In this document: positions 16,990 through 25,114 of the stretch, piece after piece
Numbering within the stretch: position 1 is the stretch's first letter
Layout of the letters: every line of letters starts with the position of its first letter
Assembly: GCA_035472475.1 (NCBI GenBank)
Contig: DATIPA010000240.1
Coordinates: 1-43,586, forward strand
DNA: 43,586 nucleotides
DNA from: JAFAXD01 sp035472475
GTDB lineage: Bacteria; Pseudomonadota; Alphaproteobacteria; Rhizobiales; Xanthobacteraceae
Reading direction: 5' to 3'
Position numbers and translations under genes: made by a program
Notes under the pieces: generated by a model
The model's input: only the letters and a program-made list of their open reading frames with translations
Database searches by the model: none
Told to the model about the DNA's origin: nothing

Positions 16990-17853
16990 TCAGGGCCGCA
17001 CCGAGCGCGAATCGCGTGCGGCCCACCGGCCCGCTTCCACGAGCGCAAGGAAAGCATCGAGCGCCTGGTTGAACAGGGCTGGTTCTTCCAGGTTGACCGC
17101 GTGTCCAGCCTTCGGGAACACCGCGAGTCCCGAGGTTGCAATCATCTTCTTCAAGAACAGGCTCGGCTCAATACAAGCGTCGTCTTCGTCGCCGACGACG
17201 ATCAGGGTCGGCACCGCGAACCGGCGTAGGTTGTCGTGGAAGTCGTATATCGAGGGCCTTCCGCCCTGGAACCCGCGCATCGTGTGCGCCGAGCCGTGCG
17301 CATCGTGTTGTCCGAACTGCTGCGCGAACTCGCGATAACCGCGCGGATCCTTGACCTCGAAAGGCACCCGGCCTGGCCCCAACCCGTAGGTCTGCGCCAC
17401 CTCGGCCGCTCCGAGCGATTCGAATTGCTTGGCCGTTTCGTGAGCGCTGCGTCGAAATTCTTCTTGCCGGCCGCGCTCTGAACCGGACCCGGTAGCCGCC
17501 AGGGTCAACGACAACGCCCGATCCGGGTGGTTGAGACCGACCTGCAAGGCCGTGTAGCCGCCCATCGACAGCCCGACGATGTGCGCGCGCCGGACGCCGA
17601 GATGATCGAGCACATCCACCGCATCGCTCATGAAATGCCTGAAGCTGTAAGCGTCGCCTGACCCAGGAATCTCCGACGGCAGATATCCGCGCGCCGAATA
17701 GGCGATGCAACGATGCCGCCGCGAAAAAAAACGCATCTGCGCTTCCCAGCTGCGATAATCGCCGGCGAATTCGTGCAGGAACAGGATCGGCGTGCCGCTC
17801 CCGGTCTCTTCGTAGTACAGGCGCGTTCCGTCGCGCGTTTTCGCAAAGGCCAT
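16990..17853 (-). CDS. Alpha/beta hydrolase
   Basis: About 287 residues with an alpha/beta hydrolase fold. The nucleophile elbow GLSMGG places Ser96, the acid is in VVGDEDDACI (about Asp224) and His251 is in KAGHAVNLEEP. The oxyanion-type motif LHEFAGDYRSW is near residues 26-35. I chose ATG 17853 because GGAGAAG lies just upstream; a longer in-frame start at 17895 is less likely. Its stop is close to that of the upstream binding protein on the other strand (convergent), and it is divergent from the GNAT gene. Substrate is unknown; the family includes esterases, lactonases and C-C hydrolases. Confidence 0.92.
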   Translation of the reverse strand: MAFAKTRDGTRLYYEETGSGTPILFLHEFAGDYRSWEAQMRFFSRRHRCIAYSARGYLPSEIPGSGDAYSFRHFMSDAVDVLDHLGVRRAHIVGLSMGGYTALQVGLNHPDRALSLTLAATGSGSERGRQEEFRRSAHETAKQFESLGAAEVAQTYGLGPGRVPFEVKDPRGYREFAQQFGQHDAHGSAHTMRGFQGGRPSIYDFHDNLRRFAVPTLIVVGDEDDACIEPSLFLKKMIATSGLAVFPKAGHAVNLEEPALFNQALDAFLALVEAGRWAARDSRSVRP

Positions 17854-17928
17854 CGCGTCTTCTCCGTGCTGTGCTTGCGACAGGCGGACGACCAAGAATA
17901 CCCTATGGTTCCCGCAAAGGTACCGTCA

Positions 17929-18879
17929 ATGCAACCACCGATCATCCGCCCAATGCAACAAGCGGATCTCAGGGCAGCCGATCGCGTTTATCGCATTGCG
18001 TTCGGGACGCGCTTCCGCTTGCCGGACCCGAGCCAGTTTCGCGGCGATGCGCAAGTGGTGCGCACCCGCTGGGCGACGGACGCATCCACGGCCTTTGTTG
18101 CCGAACTCGACGACACGGTCGTCGGCGGCGCCTGCGCGATGGACTGGGGCAGTGTTCTGATTGTTGGCCCGATCTTTGTGCATCCGGACCAATCCGGCCG
18201 CGGCATTGCCCGCCTGCTGGTGCAGAAGATGGTGGAGCTCGCCGACGCGCGCGCGACGAAGCTTGCCGCGCTCTTCACCTTTCCGGAGAGCGCCACGCAC
18301 CTGCGGCTGTACGAGAGTTTCGGGTTCACATCGCAGGCGCTCACGCCGGTCATGAGCAAAGCCCCGGATGCCAGCCGCGGCGGCACGGGCGCGCTTGGGG
18401 CCGGCACCCTGTTCTCGACCCTGGCCCCCGCCGAGCGCGAAGCCGCGCTTCGCCAATGTGGCCGCATCACCGACGCAATCCTTCCCGGGTTCAATCTCGC
18501 ACGCGAGATCGAGGCAGTTGCGAGCATGAAGCTTGGCGATACGATCCTGCTCGGCAGGGCTGACGGAATTCGTGGCGTTGCGATCTGCCATTTCGGCGCC
18601 GGCAGCGAGGGCGGAAGCGGCGCGCTCTTTGTCAAGTTCGCGGCGGTGCGCCCGCACGCCGACCAGGATTTCGCCGCACTGCTCGACAGGTGCGAAGCCT
18701 TGGCGTGCGCAGTTGGCGCCGCACGCATCGAAGCCGGCACGAACACGGCCCGCTCCGGAGCCTATGGGATCATGCGGGGGCGCGGGTTTCGAGCGGGCCT
18801 CGTCGGCGTAGCGATGCATCGCCCCGAAGGTCCCGGCTACAATCGCCCGGATGTGTTCGCGATCGACGACTGGCGATGA
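17929..18879 (+). CDS. GNAT-family N-acetyltransferase, probably two-domain
   Basis: About 316 residues. The first half is a GNAT domain with the acetyl-CoA loop VHPDQSGRGIARLLV at about residues 84-98 and a typical LRLYESFGF block. The second half (about residues 175-310) resembles a degenerate GNAT fold, with the pattern RSGAYGIMRGRGFR late in it. This tandem layout occurs in several acetyltransferase families. I selected ATG 17929 because AAAGG lies at 17917-17921; longer frames would run into the divergent hydrolase. The acceptor molecule is unknown. Confidence 0.85.
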   Translation: MQPPIIRPMQQADLRAADRVYRIAFGTRFRLPDPSQFRGDAQVVRTRWATDASTAFVAELDDTVVGGACAMDWGSVLIVGPIFVHPDQSGRGIARLLVQKMVELADARATKLAALFTFPESATHLRLYESFGFTSQALTPVMSKAPDASRGGTGALGAGTLFSTLAPAEREAALRQCGRITDAILPGFNLAREIEAVASMKLGDTILLGRADGIRGVAICHFGAGSEGGSGALFVKFAAVRPHADQDFAALLDRCEALACAVGAARIEAGTNTARSGAYGIMRGRGFRAGLVGVAMHRPEGPGYNRPDVFAIDDWR

Positions 18880-18887
18880 CCCGCCGA

Positions 18888-19727
18888 TCAATGTCCCGGC
18901 AATACCAGGAATTTTGGCGCTGCCGGAAGCGTTGCCCTTGAAACGACAATCGATGGGGTCTCGTTGTAGTCGACCGGAAATTTGCCCCCGACGCGCTCGA
19001 GGAAACGCTCGAGACCGTATGTGCTGAAATAGTGCATTGGCAGCATCAGTGGCGCCTTGAGTGCTTGCAGCACCTCGATCATTCCGTCGATGTCAAGCGT
19101 ATAGCTGCCGTCGACCGGAACCATGACGGCGTCAATGCGGCCGATTTCGTCAAGCTGCTGCTGCGTAAGCGTGTGATGCAGGTGACCGAGATGAGCAATG
19201 CAAAGATTGCCGATCTCGAAAATGAAAATCGAGTTGCCGTGTCGCTCGGTTCCACCGTTCCAATCGCGAATATTGGTTGCGACGCTGCGCACCCGCACAT
19301 CCCCGTACGAGAGGTCATGCGCCGCCGGCTTGCCGTCGTCGCGCCAACCGCGCAGCACGTACTTGATCGCCGGATCCGGATGGTCCGTGTAATGCGTCGA
19401 GTGGGCGTGATTCATGGTGGCGATGTCGGGCACCAACGGTGGTCTGACGTAATCGTTGTAGTCGGTCGCAATCCGAACCAGTTTCGGGCTTTCGATGAGG
19501 AAAGTGGCGTGGCCAATGAACGTGATGCGAACCTGATCGGGCGCGAGCGCCGCGAGCCGCAAGCCCGCCGGTATGAGCCGTGGCGTATCGGCTGCCACCA
19601 TGCCCGGGCAACTTTCGCGCATCTCCGGCTTTCCGGCCGGCGATCCCGGCGCCTGCGCCGCGGCCGGTAACGCCAGCGTCAGAGCAACGGACAGCGCTGT
19701 TGAAAGCACGGCAATTCGAATGATCAT
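18888..19727 (-). CDS. Secreted metallo-beta-lactamase-fold hydrolase
   Basis: A 279-residue protein with a signal peptide ending near AAAQA (about residue 25). The mature part has the beta-lactamase-fold pattern ITFIGHATFLIES, a metal-binding-like NHAHSTHYTDH segment, AHLGHLHHTL and LPMHYFST, much as in UPF0173 and related metal-dependent hydrolases. Probably periplasmic. The substrate cannot be inferred. It is convergent with the GNAT gene (8 bp between stops) and stands alone in its orientation. Confidence 0.88.
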   Translation of the reverse strand: MIIRIAVLSTALSVALTLALPAAAQAPGSPAGKPEMRESCPGMVAADTPRLIPAGLRLAALAPDQVRITFIGHATFLIESPKLVRIATDYNDYVRPPLVPDIATMNHAHSTHYTDHPDPAIKYVLRGWRDDGKPAAHDLSYGDVRVRSVATNIRDWNGGTERHGNSIFIFEIGNLCIAHLGHLHHTLTQQQLDEIGRIDAVMVPVDGSYTLDIDGMIEVLQALKAPLMLPMHYFSTYGLERFLERVGGKFPVDYNETPSIVVSRATLPAAPKFLVLPGH

Positions 19728-19829
19728 GACTGCAATCCGCGGGACACTCGTGCGCGCTGCAGCATAGCGTGGCGACGCTGGCGCAAAAACCCCGGCGGGT
19801 GCAGGTCAGGGCCGAGTGATCTCAGCCAA

Positions 19830-19864
19830 GTGCCCACCCTTGGACTTGATCAGAGGATGGGCAC
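19830..19864. repeat. Intergenic inverted repeat
   Basis: GTGCCCA (19830-19836) and TGGGCAC (19858-19864) pair around a 21-base loop. The following bases (ACCGGTTCGC...) have the look of dispersed rhizobial intergenic repeats, but I cannot confirm other copies in this window. It sits between two minus-strand genes. Confidence 0.45.
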
Positions 19865-19924
19865 CGGTTCGCACAAAAGTGGGATCGGAGAATTGCGAGC
19901 GAATGACCGGCCCGTTCGGTTGTC

Positions 19925-20848
19925 TCACTGGGCAGCGAGTATCAGGCCCTTGCTGGTGACAACGACCCAATGGCCGTCCTGCCGTCGGATGGCTTCCACC
20001 CGGCCACCGCCGGGCAGCGGGTCGCCGACCTCGACCTCGATCATGCCGATGCGACCCTGGATCAATGCCGCCCCGTCGTAGACGCTGCGCACGACCCAGC
20101 CCGGGACCACCGACATCCGCGTGATTTCCTTGATCGGAGTCGGCGGTGGAACGCGTTGTTCGGGAAGCGCCGGCCCGAGATCGGGAATATCGCGGGTGCG
20201 GCGGTCAATGCGCTCAAGCGCCTCGTTCATTTTCGCAATCTTGGCTGCGGGCTCCGACTGCGCGCGTTCGACGCGGTCGACCCGGTCGGTCAGTCGCGCG
20301 ACTTGTGTGCTCGCCGCCCGACCGGTTCCCTCGACATTTGCTCGCAACGTTACCAGATCGGCGTTGAGACGCTCGATTGCTCCCTTGATCTGGTTGTAAT
20401 CGCTCACCGCGACGGACTGATCGGACACCGGCGTGCGCATGACCCACGCAGTCCCGAGCGTACCCGCAATCGCGCCACCGCCGATCGCAAGCGCAATGAG
20501 GGCAGCGAGACGCGATACGCGTGGAGGATGCCATCGCGATGCCCGCGCGCGCCGCATCCGGTCGGCGCCGGGTGCAAACTCGTCGACCCGTGGTTTTTGC
20601 GCAGTCGGCACAATCCATCGCGTTAGCGCTCCGGCGCGACGTGGATTGAGATCGATTGTGACCGGTTCAGGCGATCCAGGCTGCGCGTCAACTGGAGCGA
20701 GGCCCGGCGCATCGATGGCGATCGGGGTCGGTTGCCCCGCGACCGCAGCGGGGTCGGCCTGCGTTTCGGTGGCGCTGTGAGTCGTTGCCCCATCCCGGAG
20801 TTCGTCTGCAAGTGCCTGAGCTGGCACCGTATTTTGGGACTGTTCCAT
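19925..20848 (-). CDS. Single-pass membrane protein with coiled coil, function unknown
   Basis: About 307 residues from ATG 20848. An Ala/Pro/Thr-rich cytoplasmic N-terminal part (1-112) is followed by a basic patch, then one membrane span (about 114-137, with GGGAIAGTLG). A coiled coil follows (about 150-205, AIERLNADLVTLRANVEG and LTDRVDRVERAQ). The C-terminal domain (about 245-307) is compact, with PGWVVRSVYDGAALIQG and DGHWVVVTSKGLILA. This C-terminal part looks periplasmic. I recognise no named family. A longer in-frame start at 20905 would overlap the upstream direct repeats. Confidence 0.8.
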   Translation of the reverse strand: MEQSQNTVPAQALADELRDGATTHSATETQADPAAVAGQPTPIAIDAPGLAPVDAQPGSPEPVTIDLNPRRAGALTRWIVPTAQKPRVDEFAPGADRMRRARASRWHPPRVSRLAALIALAIGGGAIAGTLGTAWVMRTPVSDQSVAVSDYNQIKGAIERLNADLVTLRANVEGTGRAASTQVARLTDRVDRVERAQSEPAAKIAKMNEALERIDRRTRDIPDLGPALPEQRVPPPTPIKEITRMSVVPGWVVRSVYDGAALIQGRIGMIEVEVGDPLPGGGRVEAIRRQDGHWVVVTSKGLILAAQ

Positions 20849-20873
20849 TGGCGTTGGTCCCCATTGGTGCGGT

Positions 20874-20918
20874 TTACCAATCGGTAACCGACCAATTCTT
20901 ACCAATTCGTTACCGACT
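20874..20918. promoter_or_regulatory. Two 20-bp direct repeats with 25-bp period, possible operator
   Basis: The repeats at 20874-20893 and 20899-20918 share TTACCAAT at one end and ACCGAC near the other, with 16 of 20 positions identical. They lie 26 bases upstream of the minus-strand start at 20848. The first also contains the palindrome CGGTAACCG. The near two-turn spacing suggests a regulator binding the same DNA face twice. The regulator is not identifiable. Confidence 0.5.
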
Positions 20919-21098
20919 GCCTGGGTTGCCTGGGCGACGATGAGAATTCGGGGGCAGTCGGTTAATGTTCGGTTTCGAAATTATGGCGGCGCACGTTCGC
21001 ATGCGCTGGCGAACCGACACCGAACCGGTGCAAACTGGTGAAAACTTGCGGCGGGCGCGCCGTTGCCGGCGCGGGCAGAATCGCGCAGGGAGGATGCA

Positions 21099-21203
21099 AT
21101 GCCGCTCTTGATCGCGCTTGGATTCTTTATCCTGATCACCGCGCTGGTGATCTGGGGCTCAAGCTACATGGGACCGGACACGCGAGCGAACAAGCCTCAC
21201 TGA
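21099..21203 (+). CDS. 34-residue single-span membrane peptide
   Basis: A very small gene, ATG 21099 to TGA 21201-21203, encoding 34 residues. Residues about 2-22 (PLLIALGFFILITALVIWG) form one hydrophobic span, followed by a short polar tail. The ribosome binding site is excellent: AGGGAGG ends 6 bases before the ATG. That, plus the clear membrane character, is why I call it. It lies alone between two minus-strand genes. Function is unknown; peptides of this size often modulate membrane complexes. Confidence 0.6.
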   Translation: MPLLIALGFFILITALVIWGSSYMGPDTRANKPH

Positions 21204-21288
21204 GGCAGCGGCGCCTCCTCGCTTGCTTTGTCCTGGATGCCTTGTCGAACGGACGCGCCCGCAGCGTTAGCACGCCATTCAATCGGCC

Positions 21289-22491
21289 TCACTTCGGTGG
21301 GTTCAGTTCCTTCCACGGGTCTTTCACATTGGGGATCGTATCGAATTCAACGTTGGCGAGCTTGCCGTCCTTCATCTCGGTCTTGCGCATGTAGACGTTC
21401 TGGATGATGTCACGTGTCGCCGGATCGACCGAGATCGGACCGCGCGGGCTGTTGTCTGTTTTCCAATGCGACAGGAACTTGATGGCGTCGTCGCCCGTGA
21501 ACTTACCTTTGGTCTCCTTGATCAGGTCGAAGATCGCCGACATCCCATCCCAGCCGTCGACCGAGAGAAAATCCGGGATTGCCTTGCCGGCATATTCGCG
21601 GTCCCACGCGGCGAGGAACGCCTTGTTGGCAGGTCGATCCGCGGCCGTCGAGTAAATCCCGGAGGTGACCAGACCGATCGCCACGTCCCCGATCAGCGGC
21701 AGTTGTTCGTCGGGAAGCAGATCCTGCGTCGAGATCACATTGACGCCGGCTTGCTTGAGGCCGAAGTCACGGACCGCCTTGAGAACGGATGTTGCCTGCT
21801 CCTGTGCCGGCACCCAGATGAAGGCGACGTCCGGCTTGGTATCCTTGATCCGCTGCACGATTGGGGTGAAGTCGGGATTGCTTGTCGGGAAACGAACCGA
21901 TCCGAGGATTTTCAGACCGGCATCAGTCCAGCCCTTTGTGAAGGCGCCCTCGGCGTCGTGCCCCGGGATGAAGTCGCTGACCGCCGTGAATGCCGTCTTC
22001 CAGTTCTGCTTAGCGGCCCATTGGCCGAGCGGATAAGCTTGTTGCCATAGCGTGAACGACACCCGCACCACGTAGGGCGATATGCGTGGAATGGCGACGC
22101 CGGCGGCGTTGGTAATGACCAGCGGAACTTTGGCCTGTTCGGTCAGCGGCGCGACCGCAGCCGCGATCGGCGATCCGACGATGCCCATCAACAACTGAAC
22201 ATTCTCGCGCGCGATCAACTCCTGGGCGAGCCGCTTGCCGGTGTCAGGCGTCGCCGCATCATCGCGGCGGATGAGCTCAATCTTGACGCCCGGCGGCAGT
22301 TCCTTTTCGTGCGTCTTGACGTAGAGATCGATGCCTTTCTGCATCTGATCTCCCGCCTGCGCGAGAAATCCCGAGTAGCTGTTGATCACTCCGATCTTGA
22401 TGGTTTGCGCCGAGGCCGCCGAAAGGCCCCCGATCGCTGCCAACATGGCCCCCGCAGCAACTGCGACACGCGACAGATTTTGCGTTTTCAT
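21289..22491 (-). CDS. ABC transporter substrate-binding protein (Leu/Ile/Val-type family)
   Basis: A 400-residue periplasmic binding protein. The signal peptide ends at about Ala28 (AASA then QTIKIG), and the family motif IGVINSYSGFLAQAG follows. It shares the family and the C-terminal KDPWK-NPPK signature with the protein at 15754-16983, but is otherwise clearly diverged. No permease or ATPase gene is adjacent, so partners must be elsewhere. A GGAGGAG precedes the ATG. The ligand is unknown; amino acids, amides or aromatic acids are possible from the family. Confidence 0.93.
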   Translation of the reverse strand: MKTQNLSRVAVAAGAMLAAIGGLSAASAQTIKIGVINSYSGFLAQAGDQMQKGIDLYVKTHEKELPPGVKIELIRRDDAATPDTGKRLAQELIARENVQLLMGIVGSPIAAAVAPLTEQAKVPLVITNAAGVAIPRISPYVVRVSFTLWQQAYPLGQWAAKQNWKTAFTAVSDFIPGHDAEGAFTKGWTDAGLKILGSVRFPTSNPDFTPIVQRIKDTKPDVAFIWVPAQEQATSVLKAVRDFGLKQAGVNVISTQDLLPDEQLPLIGDVAIGLVTSGIYSTAADRPANKAFLAAWDREYAGKAIPDFLSVDGWDGMSAIFDLIKETKGKFTGDDAIKFLSHWKTDNSPRGPISVDPATRDIIQNVYMRKTEMKDGKLANVEFDTIPNVKDPWKELNPPK

Positions 22492-22650
22492 GGACGCGCT
22501 CCTCCCAAGCCTGCTTTCCAGGTCTCGCCGCCAGTCTAGCGTGAAAACGAAACAACTGGGAACGGTTGGCGCTTGCCTTGCGGCTTGCCTACGGGCCGGC
22601 CGTCATCTAGGCCCCTTGGCTCGGTTCCCGTCGATAGGGAGATAGCGACC

Positions 22651-23394
22651 TTGGTCAACGTTCATATTCATCAATTTCAGCCCGGCGGCGCCGTGTTGGA
22701 CGCTGCAGCGCTGGCGCAGTTTCAGCAACAATGGGGAACCTACCGGAAGTTGGTCGGGGGTGATTGCCTGGCCCAACGCGAGGTCGGCGCGATCCTAAGG
22801 CGGACCCTCAACCAGGCCTTCACCAAGCCCTTCAGCTTCCTCGACATCGCCTGCGGCGACGCCAGCATGATGACCGCCGCGCTCGATGGGACCAACGTTC
22901 GCCACTACCACGGCATCGACCTGTCGCAGCCCGCCCTTGAGCTAGCCGCTGCCAATCTCCGCGACGTGCCGTTCGCGGTCGACCTCGATCACCGCGACTT
23001 TGTCGAAGCCATGCTGCGCAGACCCGAACATGCCGACGCGGCCTGGTGCAGCCTGTCGATTCACCACCTGTCGACCAGCGACAAGCTACGCCTGATGAAG
23101 GCGATCCGCGGCGCGGTCGGCGTTGCGGGAATCTTCATGCTCTACGAACCGACATGCCGCGTCGGCGAGGACCGAGCCGCGTTTCTTCATCGGTTTGAGC
23201 GCATCAACAAAACGCGATGGACGGTGCTGACGCCGGCCGAATGGGATCAGATTTGGCACCACGTCACCACCTGCGACTTCCCCGAAACCGCAGCGGTTTG
23301 GTGCGAGCTCGGCCGTGAGGCCGGCTTTGCCGAAGCGCGGCAGGTCTACGTGGATCCGACCGACTTCTTTCAGCTCTTCCGTTTCGAACGCTGA
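22651..23394 (+). CDS. Class I SAM-dependent methyltransferase
   Basis: About 247 residues. Motif I FLDIACGDA (residues 63-71) binds S-adenosylmethionine; GIDLSQPALELA is the acidic-loop motif. The rest matches a small-molecule-type methyltransferase without identifiable substrate. I chose TTG 22651 (preceded by TAGGGAGAT at 22635-22643), because upstream in-frame codons give no sensible protein. It converges with the adenosine kinase gene, 14 bases between stops. The Tyr-rich start of other small-molecule methyltransferases is not visible. Confidence 0.85.
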   Translation: MVNVHIHQFQPGGAVLDAAALAQFQQQWGTYRKLVGGDCLAQREVGAILRRTLNQAFTKPFSFLDIACGDASMMTAALDGTNVRHYHGIDLSQPALELAAANLRDVPFAVDLDHRDFVEAMLRRPEHADAAWCSLSIHHLSTSDKLRLMKAIRGAVGVAGIFMLYEPTCRVGEDRAAFLHRFERINKTRWTVLTPAEWDQIWHHVTTCDFPETAAVWCELGREAGFAEARQVYVDPTDFFQLFRFER

Positions 23395-23408
23395 ACGCCC
23401 GCAAGCCC

Positions 23409-24410
23409 TCAGGCGCGCAACCCATTGGCGGCGGCGAGCGCCTTGAGCGACTGCTGCGGCCGTGCGCCGACGTGCTGAATGACCTCGGCGGCGGCGAGCG
23501 CTGCATACTTTCCGCACGTCGTGTGGTCGCTTCCATGCGCAAGGCCGACCAGGAAACCGGCCGCGAACAAGTCGCCCGCGCCCGTAGTATCGACCAGTTT
23601 ATCGATGGGAAATGCCGGAACCGCAATCACGCTCGCGGCGGTGACCACGACGCACCCGTGTTCGCTGCGGGTCACGACCGCGAACCGGCAATCGTTGCGC
23701 AACTGCCCGACGGCGGCATGGAAGTCAGCGGTCTCGTAGAGACTCTTCAGCTCGCCTTCGTTGGCGAACATGATATCGACGGTGCCTTTGCACATTAGGT
23801 CGAGGAACTCGGCGCGATAACGATCGACGCAAAACGCATCCGATAATGTAAGCGCCACCTGGCGATTTGCGGCATGCGCGGCTTTCGCCGCCTTCACGAA
23901 CGCCTCCTTGGCGTCCTTGGGGTCCCACAAATAGCCTTCCAGATAGGTAATGCCTGCGCGCGCGATCATGTCGGGATCGATATCGCGAGGATGCAGATTT
24001 TGTGCAGCGCCCAGATAGGTATTCATGGTGCGTTCGCCGTCGGGGGTGATCAGCACGTAGCAGCGCGCCGTGGACGGGCCATCAACCGCGGGCCGGGTTT
24101 CGAACGCAACCCCTGCCGCGCGGATATCGTGCGCAAAAACGTCCCCGAGCGTGTCCTTCTTGACTTTGCCCACAAACGCGGCGCGTGCACCGAAGCTCGC
24201 GACTCCGACGATCGTGTTGGCCGCCGAGCCCCCGGAGCTTTCGATGGTCGGACCCATCGCCTCATAGATTTGCGCCGCTCGCGCCTCGTCGATCAATGCC
24301 ATCGTGCCCTTCTGCATGCGATGCTTGACCAGAAAGTCTTCCTCGGTTTGCGCGATCACATCGACGATCGCGTTGCCGATACCCAGAACGTCATACTGAA
24401 CGCTTGTCAT
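23409..24410 (-). CDS. PfkB-family carbohydrate kinase, probable adenosine kinase
   Basis: About 333 residues of the ribokinase/PfkB fold. The catalytic motif DTTGAGDLFAAGF (GAGD at 277-280) gives the base and anion hole. The N-terminal GIGNAIVDV and the SGGSAANT block fit the adenosine kinase-like branch common in Rhizobiales. In the family this phosphorylates adenosine to AMP. I selected ATG 24410 (MTSVQYDVLG); an earlier in-frame ATG adds eight residues without family match. The specificity assignment is inference from branch features. Confidence 0.88.
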   Translation of the reverse strand: MTSVQYDVLGIGNAIVDVIAQTEEDFLVKHRMQKGTMALIDEARAAQIYEAMGPTIESSGGSAANTIVGVASFGARAAFVGKVKKDTLGDVFAHDIRAAGVAFETRPAVDGPSTARCYVLITPDGERTMNTYLGAAQNLHPRDIDPDMIARAGITYLEGYLWDPKDAKEAFVKAAKAAHAANRQVALTLSDAFCVDRYRAEFLDLMCKGTVDIMFANEGELKSLYETADFHAAVGQLRNDCRFAVVTRSEHGCVVVTAASVIAVPAFPIDKLVDTTGAGDLFAAGFLVGLAHGSDHTTCGKYAALAAAEVIQHVGARPQQSLKALAAANGLRA

Positions 24411-24635
24411 TACATGGCTCTTGATTGGTGGCACCGATGGAGAAACCCGGCGTATCCACAGCGGGGACCGCTAGTTAACGATCTCCGGCAATGATGTAAA
24501 CTCTCGGGTGATTCGGCCTGTTTGGCTCGACGCCGCGCTGGTCGCCGATTGAACGGCGGCGTTTGGTCGGAATTCCATGGTTTTTGATGTGGCGTTTTGC
24601 GTTTAGCGCGAGCACGCGCGCTCAGGGCTCATGGC

Positions 24636-25070
24636 ATGCTCAATACGCAAAACCCGGTCCAGTCGGACGCCGAGCGGCTGATGGACTTGGCACCCCAGAT
24701 CGCCGAACGCTACTGCCGCCTCGATCTCGCAACCGCGCGCGCAAGGATCCAAGCCGATTTCGCCGACGGGCCACGTCGAATTGACGAACACCTGTGTCGC
24801 TTCGCACGTGCGGATTTTCCCCGGTTCGAATTTTCCCTGCACATCGGGCTCAGGCACGATCGGCTCGCGCTGAGCGTTCACGGCCGTGACTGCTATCAAG
24901 GCTTCATGCTGCAGACGAGCGACGGCCAGCACTGGCAGGCCTCGGTCTCGCACGGCATCACCTACCGGGCAGCCCCCGCGGCGCCAATGCTGCTCGCCGT
25001 CGTGGAAGAGCGCCATGAGGTCCGCAACATGGATCGCGGGCGAGTCACCCTGACACACCGGGCCTCCTAG
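24636..25070 (+). CDS. Hypothetical protein
   Basis: About 144 residues from ATG 24636 (MLNTQNPVQSDAERLMDL). The sequence has a normal mix of residues, with segments such as RFEFSLHIGLRHDRLALSVHG that look like beta structure, and no membrane span or signal peptide. I do not recognise a family. The opposite strand also stays open here, but its translation is less protein-like. It precedes murJ by 44 bases in the same direction. No good ribosome binding site is visible, so confidence is moderate. Confidence 0.5.
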   Translation: MLNTQNPVQSDAERLMDLAPQIAERYCRLDLATARARIQADFADGPRRIDEHLCRFARADFPRFEFSLHIGLRHDRLALSVHGRDCYQGFMLQTSDGQHWQASVSHGITYRAAPAAPMLLAVVEERHEVRNMDRGRVTLTHRAS

Positions 25071-25114
25071 TCGATTGACTTGACGCGAGGCATCAGCCTC
25101 AGCATGCCTGCGCT

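Noticed and set aside
24603..25058. Minus-strand frame opposite the hypothetical at 24636
   Set aside because: Its translation is less protein-like than the plus-strand one and lacks a ribosome binding site.
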